64,000 bases of DNA, taken from contig NZ_CP107880.1 in the NCBI RefSeq assembly GCF_036013745.1, positions 1,984,001 through 2,048,000 on the forward strand, given 5' to 3'. The notes under the pieces are model-generated. The model searched no databases and had not been told where the DNA came from. It saw nothing but the letters and a program-made list of their open reading frames with translations. This stretch comes from Streptomyces sp. NBC_00483 (lineage in GTDB: Bacteria > Actinomycetota > Actinomycetes > Streptomycetales > Streptomycetaceae). Both the position numbers and the translations under genes were made by a program. Of the stretch, positions 32,202 to 40,134 are shown one piece after another; position 1 is the first letter of the stretch, and each line of letters opens with the position of its first letter.

Positions 32202-32876
32202 CTAGGACGCGAACAGCCGCACGGGCCAGGCCGCATGGGCCTCCGCGCCGATCTCCAGCAGCGGGGCGGACCCGGCGGGCAACGCATCGACACCCAGGTC
32301 GACCGCCCGCCGCGCCGCCTCCACGGCATCCGCGACCACCCGGTCCACCTCAGGCGCAAGCCGCGCCAGAACTCCGGTCGCATCGAACGGGTCGAGGCTC
32401 AACAACCGCACCACGGCGGTCGCCGCCCCACCCACCCCTTCGTACGCGGAGCAGTACGCGGCGTCCTCCGCACCAAGCCCGGCGGCCCGAGCGGCGAGCC
32501 CGAGCACGACGGGCTGATGCGCCCCCTTGGGGAACTGCCGCGCCAGGACGTCGAGTTCGGGATGCGGCCAGGTGGCGCGCGCGGCCCGCATCATCTGCCG
32601 CCCGAGCTTGCGGGCGGCGACCCGCAGCGCGGCCGACGGCGTACGCGCGTCGGCTGCCTCGTCGAGCGTCCCGGGGTCGATGCCGAGCGCGGCCGCCGCG
32701 GCGAGGGCGGCGGTCACGGCGCCGCTGGTGTACAGGCGGCCCCGGCAGAAGTCCTCAAGGCTCGCCGCGCCGGTGATGCGCCCCGCCTTGACGGCGGCCT
32801 CCGCCCCGCCGGAGTGGGCATGCCCTCCGGCGGGGAAGCGGCCGTCGGCCAGGACGAGCAGTGCGGCGCGCGTCAT
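32202..32876 (-). CDS. ureF: Urease accessory protein UreF
   Basis: A 224-residue all-helical urease chaperone, partner of UreD and UreG, thought to act as a fidelity check on UreG GTP use. Blocks: LADGRFPAGGHAHSGGAEAA, LEDFCRGRLYTSG, KGAHQPVVLGLAARAAGL and EGVGGAATAVVRLLSLDP. It lies 31 bases after ureC. Confidence 0.93.
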   Translation of the reverse strand: MTRAALLVLADGRFPAGGHAHSGGAEAAVKAGRITGAASLEDFCRGRLYTSGAVTAALAAAAALGIDPGTLDEAADARTPSAALRVAARKLGRQMMRAARATWPHPELDVLARQFPKGAHQPVVLGLAARAAGLGAEDAAYCSAYEGVGGAATAVVRLLSLDPFDATGVLARLAPEVDRVVADAVEAARRAVDLGVDALPAGSAPLLEIGAEAHAAWPVRLFAS

Positions 32877-32907
32877 GACGTACGCACCCGGCTCGTAAGC
32901 ACCCGCA

Positions 32908-34629
32908 TCAGAACAGGAAGTACCGCTGCGCGAGCGGCAGTTCGGCGGCCGGGGCGGGCTCGACGAGCTCGCCGTCGATGGTCACGGCGAACGAGTCGGC
33001 GGCGACCTCGACGCGCGGCAGGGCGTCGTTGTTGACCATGTCGGACTTGCCGCGACCGCGGGTGGAGTGGATCGGCACGAACTGCCGCCCGAGCCCGAGC
33101 CGCTCCGGCAGCCCGTCCTCGATCGCCCACTCGCTGGTGAAGTTGACCGAGTTGGCCTGCGGCGCCTTGCCGTACGCCCCGTACATCGGGCGCGGCAGCA
33201 CCGGCTGCGGCGTGGGGATGGACGCGTTGGCGTCGCCCATCTGCGCGTACGCGATCTGTCCGCCCTTGACGACGAGTTGCGGCTTCACGCCGAAGAACTT
33301 CGGGTCCCACAGCACCAGGTCGGCGAGCTTGCCGGACTCGATCGAGCCGACCTCGTGCTCGATGCCCTGCGAAACGGCCGGGTTGATCGTGTACTTGGCG
33401 ACGTAGCGGCGGGCGCGCGCGTTGTCGGCGCGGGTGTCGCCGGGCAGGAAGCCGCGGCGGCGCTTCATCACGTGCGCGGTCTGCCAGGTCCGCATGATGA
33501 CCTCGCCCACGCGGCCCATGGCCTGCGAGTCCGAGGACATGATCGAGATGGCGCCGAGGTCGTGCAGGATGTCCTCGGCCGCGATGGTGGTGGGCCTGAT
33601 GCGGGACTCGGCGAAGGCCAGGTCCTCGGGCACCGTCGGGTTGAGGTGGTGGCAGACCATCAGCATGTCGAGGTGTTCCTCGACGGTGTTGACGGTGTGC
33701 GGCCGCGTCGGGTTGGTCGAGCTCGGCAGCATGTTGGGCAGCGACACCGCGGTGATCATGTCGGGCGCGTGCCCGCCGCCCGCGCCCTCGACGTGGAAGG
33801 CGTGCAGTGTGCGCCCGGCGACCGCGTCGAAGGTGTCCTGGACGAAGCCGGCCTCGTTCAACGTGTCGGAGTGGACGGCGAGTTGGACGCCGGACTCCTC
33901 GCAGATGTCGAGACAGGCGTCGATCACGGCCGGGGTCGCGCCCCAGTCCTCGTGGATCTTGAAGCCGATGGCGCCGCCGCGCAGCTGGGCGCGCATGGAC
34001 TCCTTCGACATGGTGTTGCCCTTGCCGAGGAAGCCGATGTTGACCGGGCTGTTCTCCATCGCCGCGAACATCCGGGCGAGGTGCCAGGAACCGGGGGTGA
34101 TGGTGGTCGCCTTGGAGCCCTCGGCGGGACCCGTGCCGCCGCCGACCAGCGTGGTGACGCCGGAGGCGAGGGCCTCGTCGAACTGGGTCGGCGAGATGAA
34201 GTGGATATGGGTGTCGATGCCGCCGGCGGTGACGATCTTGCCGTTGCCCGCGATGACTTCGGTGTCCGGGCCGAGGACGAGGTCGGGGTGGACGCCGTAC
34301 ATCGTGTCCGGGTTGCCGGACTTGCCGATCGCCGTGATGCGGCCGTCGCGGATGCCGATGTCGGCCTTGACGATGCCCCAGTGGTCGATGATCACGGCGC
34401 CGGTGATGACGGTGTCCGGGGTGCCGTCGGCGCGGGTGGCGCGTGACTGGCCCATGGACTCGCGGATGACCTTGCCGCCACCGAAGACGGACTCGTCGCC
34501 GGAGAGGCCGGGGCCGCCGGAGCGGTCCTCCTCGATCTCGATGAGCAGATCGGTGTCGGCGAGCCGGATGCGGTCGCCGGTGGTGGGGCCGAACAGGTCG
34601 GCGTATGCGGCACGGGACAGCTCAGGCAT
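32908..34629 (-). CDS. ureC: Urease alpha subunit UreC
   Basis: A 573-residue catalytic subunit hydrolysing urea to ammonia and carbamate. Active-site residues are visible: nickel ligands His141 and His143 (DTHIHF), carbamylated Lys224 (GFKIHEDWG), His253 (AVHSDT), His279 ([11 protein letters not shown]), catalytic His near 327-328 (MVCHHLN) and Asp367 ([12 protein letters not shown]). ATG 34629 is chosen because GGAGGTG lies about seven bases upstream; the GTG at 34638 is part of that ribosome site. Overlaps ureB by 8 bases. Confidence 0.97.
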   Translation of the reverse strand: MPELSRAAYADLFGPTTGDRIRLADTDLLIEIEEDRSGGPGLSGDESVFGGGKVIRESMGQSRATRADGTPDTVITGAVIIDHWGIVKADIGIRDGRITAIGKSGNPDTMYGVHPDLVLGPDTEVIAGNGKIVTAGGIDTHIHFISPTQFDEALASGVTTLVGGGTGPAEGSKATTITPGSWHLARMFAAMENSPVNIGFLGKGNTMSKESMRAQLRGGAIGFKIHEDWGATPAVIDACLDICEESGVQLAVHSDTLNEAGFVQDTFDAVAGRTLHAFHVEGAGGGHAPDMITAVSLPNMLPSSTNPTRPHTVNTVEEHLDMLMVCHHLNPTVPEDLAFAESRIRPTTIAAEDILHDLGAISIMSSDSQAMGRVGEVIMRTWQTAHVMKRRRGFLPGDTRADNARARRYVAKYTINPAVSQGIEHEVGSIESGKLADLVLWDPKFFGVKPQLVVKGGQIAYAQMGDANASIPTPQPVLPRPMYGAYGKAPQANSVNFTSEWAIEDGLPERLGLGRQFVPIHSTRGRGKSDMVNNDALPRVEVAADSFAVTIDGELVEPAPAAELPLAQRYFLF

Positions 34630-34933
34630 CGAGGGCACCTCCGGTCTCGCCGCGCAGGCCGGTGACGATGCGATTGCCTGCGAGGGCTACGAGTTCGACG
34701 TCTACGGGGATGCCGGGCTCGAAGCGAACGGCGGTGCCCGCGGCGATGTTCAGCCGCTTGCCGCGGGCGGCGGCGCGGTCGAAGTCGAGGCCGGGGTTGG
34801 CCTCGTAGAAGTGGTAGTGGGAACCCACTTGGATGGGGCGGTCGGCGGCATTGAGCACCGTCATACGTATGACGTCGCGGCCCTCGTTGTATGCGACCGG
34901 TTCGTCGGCGAAGAGTATTTCTCCGGGAATCAT
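34622..34933 (-). CDS. ureB: Urease beta subunit UreB
   Basis: A 103-residue structural subunit of the UreABC trimer. Blocks are [40 protein letters not shown] and [11 protein letters not shown]. It starts 16 bases after the ureA stop and overlaps ureC by 8 bases. Confidence 0.96.
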   Translation of the reverse strand: MIPGEILFADEPVAYNEGRDVIRMTVLNAADRPIQVGSHYHFYEANPGLDFDRAAARGKRLNIAAGTAVRFEPGIPVDVELVALAGNRIVTGLRGETGGALDA

Positions 34934-34949
34934 GACTTCCGCTCCCCCG

Positions 34950-35252
34950 TCAGACGATCGGCTCGTGAACGGTCACGAGCTTGGTGCCGTCCGGGAACGT
35001 CGCCTCGACCTGCACGTCGTGGATCATCTCGGGGATGCCGTCCATGACGTCGTCGCGGGTGAGCAACTTGCGGCCGGATGCCATGAGTTCGGCGACCGTG
35101 CGCCCGTCCCGGGCGCCTTCGAGAATGTGCGAAGTGATCAGCGCGATCGCCTCGGGATGATTGAGCTTGAGACCCCGGGCCCGACGCTTCTCGGCGACGT
35201 CAGAAGCCACATGGATGAGCAGTCTCTCCTGCTCGTGCGGGGTCAGTTGCAC
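34950..35252 (-). CDS. ureA: Urease gamma subunit UreA
   Basis: A 100-residue structural subunit. Start [20 protein letters not shown] and [20 protein letters not shown] are typical; [20 protein letters not shown] and [20 protein letters not shown] complete the family pattern. First gene of ureABCFGD, so the promoter must lie in 35253-35464. Confidence 0.97.
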   Translation of the reverse strand: MQLTPHEQERLLIHVASDVAEKRRARGLKLNHPEAIALITSHILEGARDGRTVAELMASGRKLLTRDDVMDGIPEMIHDVQVEATFPDGTKLVTVHEPIV

Positions 35253-35410
35253 GAATCCACCTCACAGTCCTTCACGCCGGGCCATGCGGGCCCGGCTGCC
35301 GCGGCCACCGCGACGGGTCTAGATGTAACACACAACAAAGGCGCACATCTGTGCCGACCCCTGCCGCGAAAAGCGGCCGATGACCTGGGACTGGAGGGTA
35401 ATTCAGCGGA

Positions 35411-35426
35411 GTTTCAACGGCGTTAA
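35411..35426. promoter_or_regulatory. Candidate GlnR box upstream of ureA
   Basis: GTTTC-AACGGC-GTTAA; on the ure strand this reads TTAAC-N6-GAAAC, close to the GlnR consensus gTnAc-N6-GaAAc (one mismatch). It is 159 bases upstream of the ureA start. GlnR control of urease is known in Streptomyces; this particular site is inferred. Confidence 0.45.
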
Positions 35427-35464
35427 CCGACGCTTGACCGTCTTATTGCTGAACGCCGAGCGCG

Positions 35465-35755
35465 CTACCTCATCTCGGGGCCGCGATGTTCCGCGGCAAT
35501 ACCAAACCTTTGCTGTTCGCCGGGAGCGGACGTCAGGGTGCCAATTCGTGACACGGACGTGATCACCGGTTCATCCACGACATCTCCGGCGGACTCGCTC
35601 ATCGCCTCGAGTCGCTCCAGGTCCGCGGCCGAGACCAGGGCGACGAGCGGCTTGCCGTGCCGGGTGACGACCACGCGCTCACTTCCGTACACGACGCGGT
35701 TGATCAGGTCGGCGAGCTCAGCCCTGGCTTGCGTCACCGGAATCTCGTAGGCCAT
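35465..35755 (-). CDS. Phd/YefM-family antitoxin-like protein (orphan)
   Basis: A 96-residue Phd/YefM protein. The DNA-binding half is clear: YEIPVTQARAELADLINRVV then SERVVVTRHGKPLVALVSAA and DLERLEAM. The tail (after residue 50) is the flexible part that normally wraps a toxin. No toxin gene of RelE, YoeB, Doc or PIN type lies next to it: one side is the ureA promoter, the other the divergent clpP. ATG 35755 has GGGGAG close upstream; ATG 35764 adds three residues. An ATGTAC/GTACAT inverted repeat just upstream is a probable autoregulation site. Confidence 0.88.
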   Translation of the reverse strand: MAYEIPVTQARAELADLINRVVYGSERVVVTRHGKPLVALVSAADLERLEAMSESAGDVVDEPVITSVSRIGTLTSAPGEQQRFGIAAEHRGPEMR

Positions 35756-35772
35756 GCTCCCCATCGTACGTC

Positions 35773-35789
35773 ATGTACGTCCTGTACAT
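35773..35789. promoter_or_regulatory. Inverted repeat ATGTAC-N5-GTACAT between antitoxin and clpP
   Basis: ATGTAC (35773-35778) and GTACAT (35784-35789). GTACGT at 35766-35771 and 35775-35780 adds a partial direct repeat. It lies 18 bases from the antitoxin start and 43 from the clpP start, so one bound dimer could control both. Confidence 0.6.
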
Positions 35790-35832
35790 TTTTGGAGAAG
35801 CAGGTCCCGCAGCAGCGCCTTGAGGAGGCACC

Positions 35833-36468
35833 ATGACCCGTCCGTCCGGCCGCTACGTCCTGCCCGAGTTCACCGAGCGCACCAGTTCGGGGAGCCGCAC
35901 CCTCGACCCGTATTCGAAGCTCCTGGAAGAGCGCATCGTCTTCCTCGGGACACCGATCGACGACATCTCGACGAACGATGTGATGGCGCAGTTCATGTAC
36001 CTCGAGTACCTGGCGCCCGACCAGGACATCTCCCTGTACATCAACTCTCCCGGCGGCTCGTTCAGCGCGATGACCGCGCTCTACGACACGATGCAGTACG
36101 TCAGCTGCGACGTGGCGACGACCTGTCTGGGGCAGTGCTCGTCCGTGGCCGCGGTCATCCTCGCGGCAGGGGCGCCGGGGAAGCGGATGATGCTGCCCGG
36201 CGCGCGCGTGGTGATCGACCAGCCCTCACTGCCCGAGCCGGCCCAGGGACAGCCGAGCGACCTGGAGATCTACGCGAGCGAACTGGTGCGCATGCGCGAC
36301 CAGTTGGAGAGGTTCCTCGCCCTGCACAGCGGCCGCTCCAAGGAACAGGTCGGCGCCGACATCGAGCGCGACACCGTGCTGACGGCGCACCAGGCCCTCG
36401 AGTACGGCCTGGTGGACCACATCGTGGAGAACCGGACCGCCACCCTGCGCTCCCCCGACGCGAGGTGA
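35833..36468 (+). CDS. ClpP-like protease subunit with catalytic His replaced by Asp
   Basis: A 211-residue ClpP-fold protein, normal length. Blocks: [53 protein letters not shown] and [20 protein letters not shown]. The Ser nucleophile aligns with Ser104 and the catalytic Asp with Asp180, but the catalytic His position (IHQP in active ClpPs) is Asp129 in RVVIDQP. It may be inactive or act only in mixed rings with another ClpP. ATG 35833 has GAGGAGG upstream. A 102-residue gene follows with coupled translation, and an antitoxin-like gene is divergent. Confidence 0.9.
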   Translation: MTRPSGRYVLPEFTERTSSGSRTLDPYSKLLEERIVFLGTPIDDISTNDVMAQFMYLEYLAPDQDISLYINSPGGSFSAMTALYDTMQYVSCDVATTCLGQCSSVAAVILAAGAPGKRMMLPGARVVIDQPSLPEPAQGQPSDLEIYASELVRMRDQLERFLALHSGRSKEQVGADIERDTVLTAHQALEYGLVDHIVENRTATLRSPDAR

Positions 36469-36473
36469 TGCCG

Positions 36474-36782
36474 ATGTACCCGCCCGAACTTCCGCCGCTG
36501 CCCGCGATGACCCGCGCCGAGTGCGAGCTCGTGGACCGCTATCTGGAGGTGGTCGACCTCATCGCCCGCATCAACCCGGCCCGGGGCGACAACACCTACA
36601 GCGGGCTGCGCGCGGCGCAGGCGCTGGTGAGCCGGGCGGTGGAGCTGCGGGACGCGCTGAACCTGATGCACCAGCGGGGCGAGAGCCGGGTGCACGCGAC
36701 AACGCTGGCGCGGGCGCTGCGCGTCCTGGACGGGGAGCGGCGCACCAAGCGGGTCACTTTGCCCTCAGAACCGATCAGTTGA
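36474..36782 (+). CDS. Small hypothetical protein coupled to clpP-like gene
   Basis: A 102-residue helical protein of unknown function. Core: RAECELVDRYLEVVDLIARI, then NTYSGLRAAQALVSRAVELR and a basic end (RVLDGERRTKRVTL). It starts six bases after the clpP-like stop (ATG 36474, with GAGG eight bases upstream inside clpP); an ATG overlapping the stop (36468) is also possible. The tight link suggests it works with the ClpP-like protein, perhaps as an adaptor; this is a guess from position. Confidence 0.75.
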   Translation: MYPPELPPLPAMTRAECELVDRYLEVVDLIARINPARGDNTYSGLRAAQALVSRAVELRDALNLMHQRGESRVHATTLARALRVLDGERRTKRVTLPSEPIS

Positions 36783-37126
36783 AGTCGGGACTGTTCACTG
36801 GACATCCCGAACCGCTACGGCACGATCCAAACGCCCCGAACGAGGTACCCCGTACGGCCCAACCTCCGGTCCGTCGATGAGCCCGGCAAAGTTGCGCACG
36901 AGCCGTAGGCGGCTGTCGGAATTCGGCGTTCCGTCGCTGGTGCGGGGCTCGTCGGGGCTCGTCGGTCCGGGGCGAAAGCCGCACCGTCCACCTGAACGGG
37001 TCAAGGGTGACGAGACTCACTTACCGCCGGTTCACCTCGGTTTTCGCCCCCGCCGTGCGTGAAGATCCGTTGCGACGACAAGCCCCCGCCACCGCGGCGG
37101 GGCGGTCCGCACGGACGCCGAGTCCT
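36783..37126. other. Intergenic region upstream of riboswitch
   Basis: About 340 bases with no gene I can support. It should hold the promoter of the riboswitch transcript. A GC-rich imperfect hairpin around 37082-37104 and a 9-base stem TCCGCACGG (37106-37114) / CCGTGCGGA (37131-37139) lie at its right end; the latter overlaps riboswitch P1 and could be an alternative fold. Confidence 0.5.
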
Positions 37127-37305
37127 GCCGCCGTGCGGATGCCAGGTCGACAGGAGTGCATCGGCAGGAGTGGAGGACCCGAGCACGACGGGCCCCCGCC
37201 GCGCCTCGTCAGAGGCCGCGACGGACGGTCCTTGGGGTGAAGCCGCAGCTTGCGGCCGGGCAACTTCGCCGGCCCGAACCCGACAGGTCATCCTTCACAG
37301 GCGGC
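37127..37305 (+). promoter_or_regulatory. Cyclic di-AMP (ydaO/yuaA) riboswitch
   Basis: Conserved ydaO pieces occur in the right order: P1 strand GCCGCC (37127-37132) pairing with GGCGGC (37300-37305); a P2 hairpin GATGC...GCATC; GGACCC (37175-37180); GGGGTGAA (37234-37241); and CCCGAACCCGACAG (37273-37286). Family knowledge: in actinomycetes this riboswitch sits before cell-wall hydrolase genes and turns expression off when c-di-AMP is high. The gene's ribosome site GAAGGG starts five bases after P1. Confidence 0.87.
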
Positions 37306-37321
37306 TGACGAAGGGTTGCGC

Positions 37322-37795
37322 ATGACTGCGCTGAATCGTGTTCCGTCGCTGCTGACCCGGGCGGGTACCGCTTCCGCCCTCTCCATCGCCGTCGCCGGCG
37401 CGGGGCTCATGGTCCCCGGCGCCGCATCCGAGGCATCAGCGGCCACGGCATCCGTCAAGGCACTGCACGTCGCCGCGTCCAAGAAGGGTGCACCGTACAA
37501 GTGGGGCGCCACCGGGCCGCACCGGTTCGACTGCTCGGGCCTCACGCTCTACTCGTTCAAGCGGGCGGGCAAGAAGCTGCCGCGCACCGCGGCCCAGCAG
37601 TACAACAGGACCAAGCACATCTCAAGGTCTCACCGCACTCGCGGTGACCTGGTGTTCTTCCGCTCCGGCCGGAGTATCTACCACGTGGGCATCTATGCCG
37701 GTAAGGGCCGCATCTGGCACTCCCCGAAGACCGGCGCCGTGGTACGTCTCGAGCGGATCTGGACGAACAGCGTGTCGTACGGCCGGGTGCGGTGA
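37322..37795 (+). CDS. Secreted NlpC/P60 cell-wall endopeptidase
   Basis: A 157-residue exported peptidase with a signal peptide (about 1-41, ending SEASAA) and a single C40 domain. Catalytic Cys71 is in FDCSGL, His121 in YHVGIYAG and His133 in IWHSP. It should cut D-Glu-(diamino acid) bonds in peptidoglycan stem peptides. No extra binding domain is present. ATG 37322 has GAAGGG six bases upstream, directly after the c-di-AMP riboswitch, so osmotic or growth-linked control is expected. Confidence 0.94.
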   Translation: MTALNRVPSLLTRAGTASALSIAVAGAGLMVPGAASEASAATASVKALHVAASKKGAPYKWGATGPHRFDCSGLTLYSFKRAGKKLPRTAAQQYNRTKHISRSHRTRGDLVFFRSGRSIYHVGIYAGKGRIWHSPKTGAVVRLERIWTNSVSYGRVR

Positions 37796-37843
37796 GCCGC
37801 AGCGCTCGCGCGTGAGCGTGCCGCGAGCGGATACTCGTAGGGG

Positions 37844-38317
37844 ATGCACGAGCGCAACGAGACGCCGCTGGAGCGCGCCGATCGGAACTTCGGAGAACTC
37901 CTTCAGGAGCTCCGGGTCATCCAGACCGGCGTGCAGTTCCTGTTCGCGTTCTTGTTGACCCTGGCGTTCACGTCGCGCTTTCCGTCGCTCGACACGGTCC
38001 AACGGACCACGTACGTCACGACGTTGCTCCTCACGGTCATCGCGGCCACGCTGTTCACGGCGCCGGCCGCGGTGCACCGGATGCTGTTCAGCCTGGGCGC
38101 GAAACCGCAGATAGTGCGGGTCTCCTCGCGGCTCGCGGCGTACGGGATGGTGGCGCTCGTGCTCGCGCTGAGCGGGTCCGTGCTGCTCGTGGTCGATGTG
38201 ACGGTCGGCAGGGCCGGCGGGATCGCGGCGGGCGTGGGGACGTTCTGCGTCTGTACGGGCCTGTGGGGGCTGCTGCCGTGGCTGTTGCGGCGAGCGGTTC
38301 TCAGGCGGGTCGGGTGA
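37844..38317 (+). CDS. DUF6328-like membrane protein
   Basis: A 157-residue protein with four membrane helices (about 28-43, 60-75, 98-120 and 125-145) after an acidic cytoplasmic start (MHERNETPLERADRNFGELL). The phrase LQELRVIQTGVQFLFAFLLT marks a family I recall as DUF6328; function unknown. AGGGG lies just before ATG 37844. Its last 17 bases overlap the end of the convergent ATPase gene. Confidence 0.82.
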   Translation: MHERNETPLERADRNFGELLQELRVIQTGVQFLFAFLLTLAFTSRFPSLDTVQRTTYVTTLLLTVIAATLFTAPAAVHRMLFSLGAKPQIVRVSSRLAAYGMVALVLALSGSVLLVVDVTVGRAGGIAAGVGTFCVCTGLWGLLPWLLRRAVLRRVG

Positions 38318-38738
38318 CCGGAGCCACCCAGGGCAGCGTGATCAGCACCGTCTTGCCGCCCTCCGGGGTCGGTCGCACCGTCAGCGTGCCGCCGAACTCC
38401 TTGATGAGGCAGCGGATGATCACCATGCCCCGGCCGTTGTCCTGCTGGACGGCGGCCGGCAGCCGCTTGGGGTAGCGCGGGTGGCTGTCGGTGACGCCGA
38501 TGCGCAGCTGCTCGTCGCGCTCCAGCTCGATGTCGACGGTGAACGTGGGTGACTGCCCGAGGGTGTGCTGCACCGCGTTCGTCGCGAGCTCGGAGACGAT
38601 CAGGCGGATGGTGTCCGCCGCATCGGTCCCCGCCGCCATGCCCCACTCCGCGAGGACGGTGGCGACATACCTTCGGGCGGCCGAGACCGAGGCGGGATCG
38701 CTCGGCAGCGTGACGGATGCTTCCTGGTGGTCTGCCAT
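38301..38738 (-). CDS. HATPase_c anti-sigma-factor-like kinase
   Basis: A 145-residue GHKL ATPase of the SpoIIAB/RsbW type common in Streptomyces. N-box: IVSELATNAVQH (Glu50, Asn54); G1: GVTDSHPRYP (Asp83 region); G2: QDNGRGMVII (100-107). It has no sensor or dimerisation domain. Divergent from an XRE-DUF5753 regulator followed by a DUF397 gene, the WhiJ-like arrangement. The ATG at 38738 matches the fold start; the frame upstream to 38960 is not family-like. Confidence 0.88.
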   Translation of the reverse strand: MADHQEASVTLPSDPASVSAARRYVATVLAEWGMAAGTDAADTIRLIVSELATNAVQHTLGQSPTFTVDIELERDEQLRIGVTDSHPRYPKRLPAAVQQDNGRGMVIIRCLIKEFGGTLTVRPTPEGGKTVLITLPWVAPVTRPA

Positions 38739-38862
38739 GGCGACGTGTCCCTTTCCCGCCGAGGTGGCTCGTCCGGCCTCGCGGATCGCTCCCGCGCGGC
38801 CCCCGGCAACTGCTTCGCGCCAGATTGCCACTTGGACGTACCACTGTGGTGCCGATCCCCCA

Positions 38863-38878
38863 AGATATGCATATATCT
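38863..38878. promoter_or_regulatory. AT-rich palindrome AGATAT-GCAT-ATATCT
   Basis: A 16-base inverted repeat, AGATAT (38863-38868) and ATATCT (38873-38878), striking in such GC-rich DNA. A second palindrome ACCAC-T-GTGGT is at 38840-38850. Both lie in the divergent region between the ATPase and XRE regulator genes. Candidate operator or promoter element. Confidence 0.55.
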
Positions 38879-39022
38879 GTCGCTCGATGCGGTGAACTCT
38901 GCGACGGTGGACCGTATTTGGGCCGAGGCACGCTCCGTCCTCTACCGTCGGCTCAGACACGCGCCCCGTGCGGGCCGGGAGGGAGTCCGGCCGGGTGGCG
39001 CGAGGAGCCCGAGGAGTCCCCC

Positions 39023-39874
39023 ATGAAATACGGTCCCGCCGTACGCCGTCGCAAGCTCGGTGCCGAATTGCGGACGCTGCGCGTCCAGGCCGGCCTCACG
39101 AGCGGGGAGGCGGCACGGCTCGTCGGCTGGCACCAGTCGAAGGTGAGCAGGATCGAAACAGGACGCAGCGGCGTGAAGCCTTCGGACGTGCTGCGGCTGC
39201 TCGACGCCTTCGAGGCCCGCGATCCCCGACTGCGCGAACTGGTGGTCGCACTGGCCGGCGGGGACGAGGTGGGCGGACACCACTGGTGGCACGCGTACCG
39301 CGGTCTACTGCCGCCCGCGTACCGCGATTTCATCAGCCTGGAGTCCCAGGCGTGCCGCATCAGGACCCTGGAGACGAGCGTCGTACCGGGGCTTCTGCAG
39401 ACACCCGAGTACGCGCACGCGGTGACACGTTCGGTATTGAACGGGGCGCCGGACCAGCACATCGACGCGCTGGTGGAGGTGCGGCTCGCGCGCCAGGACG
39501 TGCTGCGCGCCGATCCGCCGCTGCGGCTCACCGCCGTGCTCGACGAGGCGGTGCTGCGCAGGGAGGTGGGCGGGAACGGAGTGCTGCGGCGGCAATTGGC
39601 ACATCTGGCCGAGGCCGCATCAATGCCACATGTCCGGATCCATGTGCTTCCGTTCTCGTCGGGTGGCCATATCGGCTTGACGGGACCTTTCGTTGTGTTC
39701 TCTTTTCCGAACACATCTGATCTGGATGTGGTTGTTCTCGACCATTTGACGAGTAGCCTCTACCTCGAACGGAAAGAAGACCTCAAGGCGTACACCGACG
39801 CCTTCGACGCTCTTCTGCTCCATGCCAGGTCACCCGAGGATTCACTCGAATTCATCGCGAAGATTGCCGGGTAA
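39023..39874 (+). CDS. XRE-family regulator with DUF5753 (WhiJ-like)
   Basis: A 283-residue regulator. The HTH is at residues 12-50 (RKLGAELRTLRVQAGLTSGE then LVGWHQSKVSRIETGRSGVK). The rest is DUF5753 (LETSVVPGLLQTPEYAHAVT, ASMPHVRIHVLPFSSGGHIG, DLDVVVLDHLTSSLYLERKE). Family knowledge: WhiJ-type regulators pair with small DUF397 proteins and affect development and antibiotic production in Streptomyces. GAGGAG lies six bases before ATG 39023. The DUF397 partner starts 50 bases downstream. Confidence 0.92.
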   Translation: MKYGPAVRRRKLGAELRTLRVQAGLTSGEAARLVGWHQSKVSRIETGRSGVKPSDVLRLLDAFEARDPRLRELVVALAGGDEVGGHHWWHAYRGLLPPAYRDFISLESQACRIRTLETSVVPGLLQTPEYAHAVTRSVLNGAPDQHIDALVEVRLARQDVLRADPPLRLTAVLDEAVLRREVGGNGVLRRQLAHLAEAASMPHVRIHVLPFSSGGHIGLTGPFVVFSFPNTSDLDVVVLDHLTSSLYLERKEDLKAYTDAFDALLLHARSPEDSLEFIAKIAG

Positions 39875-39924
39875 GCGAGGACGCCGACACCTCGTCGTGC
39901 GCCGGCACCGCGTGAGGAGGCATC

Positions 39925-40134
39925 ATGGCCATTGCCCGCAGTACGTCGCTGAGCGGTGTCCGATGGCGGCGCAGCAGCCGCAGCACGGGCGCCAACAACT
40001 GCGTGGAGACAGCCTCGTTGAGGCCGGGTTCGCCGGTCGGCCTGCTGGCCGTCCGCGACTCCAAGCGCACGACGGGGCCCGCGCTCCTGTTCACGTCCAC
40101 GAGCTGGCGTACGTTCGTCAACTCCTTACGGTAG
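39925..40134 (+). CDS. DUF397 small protein with a TTA codon
   Basis: A 69-residue DUF397 protein: RWRRSSRSTGANNCVETASL, LLAVRDSKRTTGPALLFTST and SWRTFVNSLR. Such proteins bind or antagonise their WhiJ-like neighbour. GAGGAGG lies four bases before ATG 39925. Codon 68 is TTA (40126-40128), so full translation should need the bldA tRNA, though at the second-last codon the effect may be small. Its last 17 bases overlap the 3' end of bioF on the other strand. Confidence 0.88.
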   Translation: MAIARSTSLSGVRWRRSSRSTGANNCVETASLRPGSPVGLLAVRDSKRTTGPALLFTSTSWRTFVNSLR

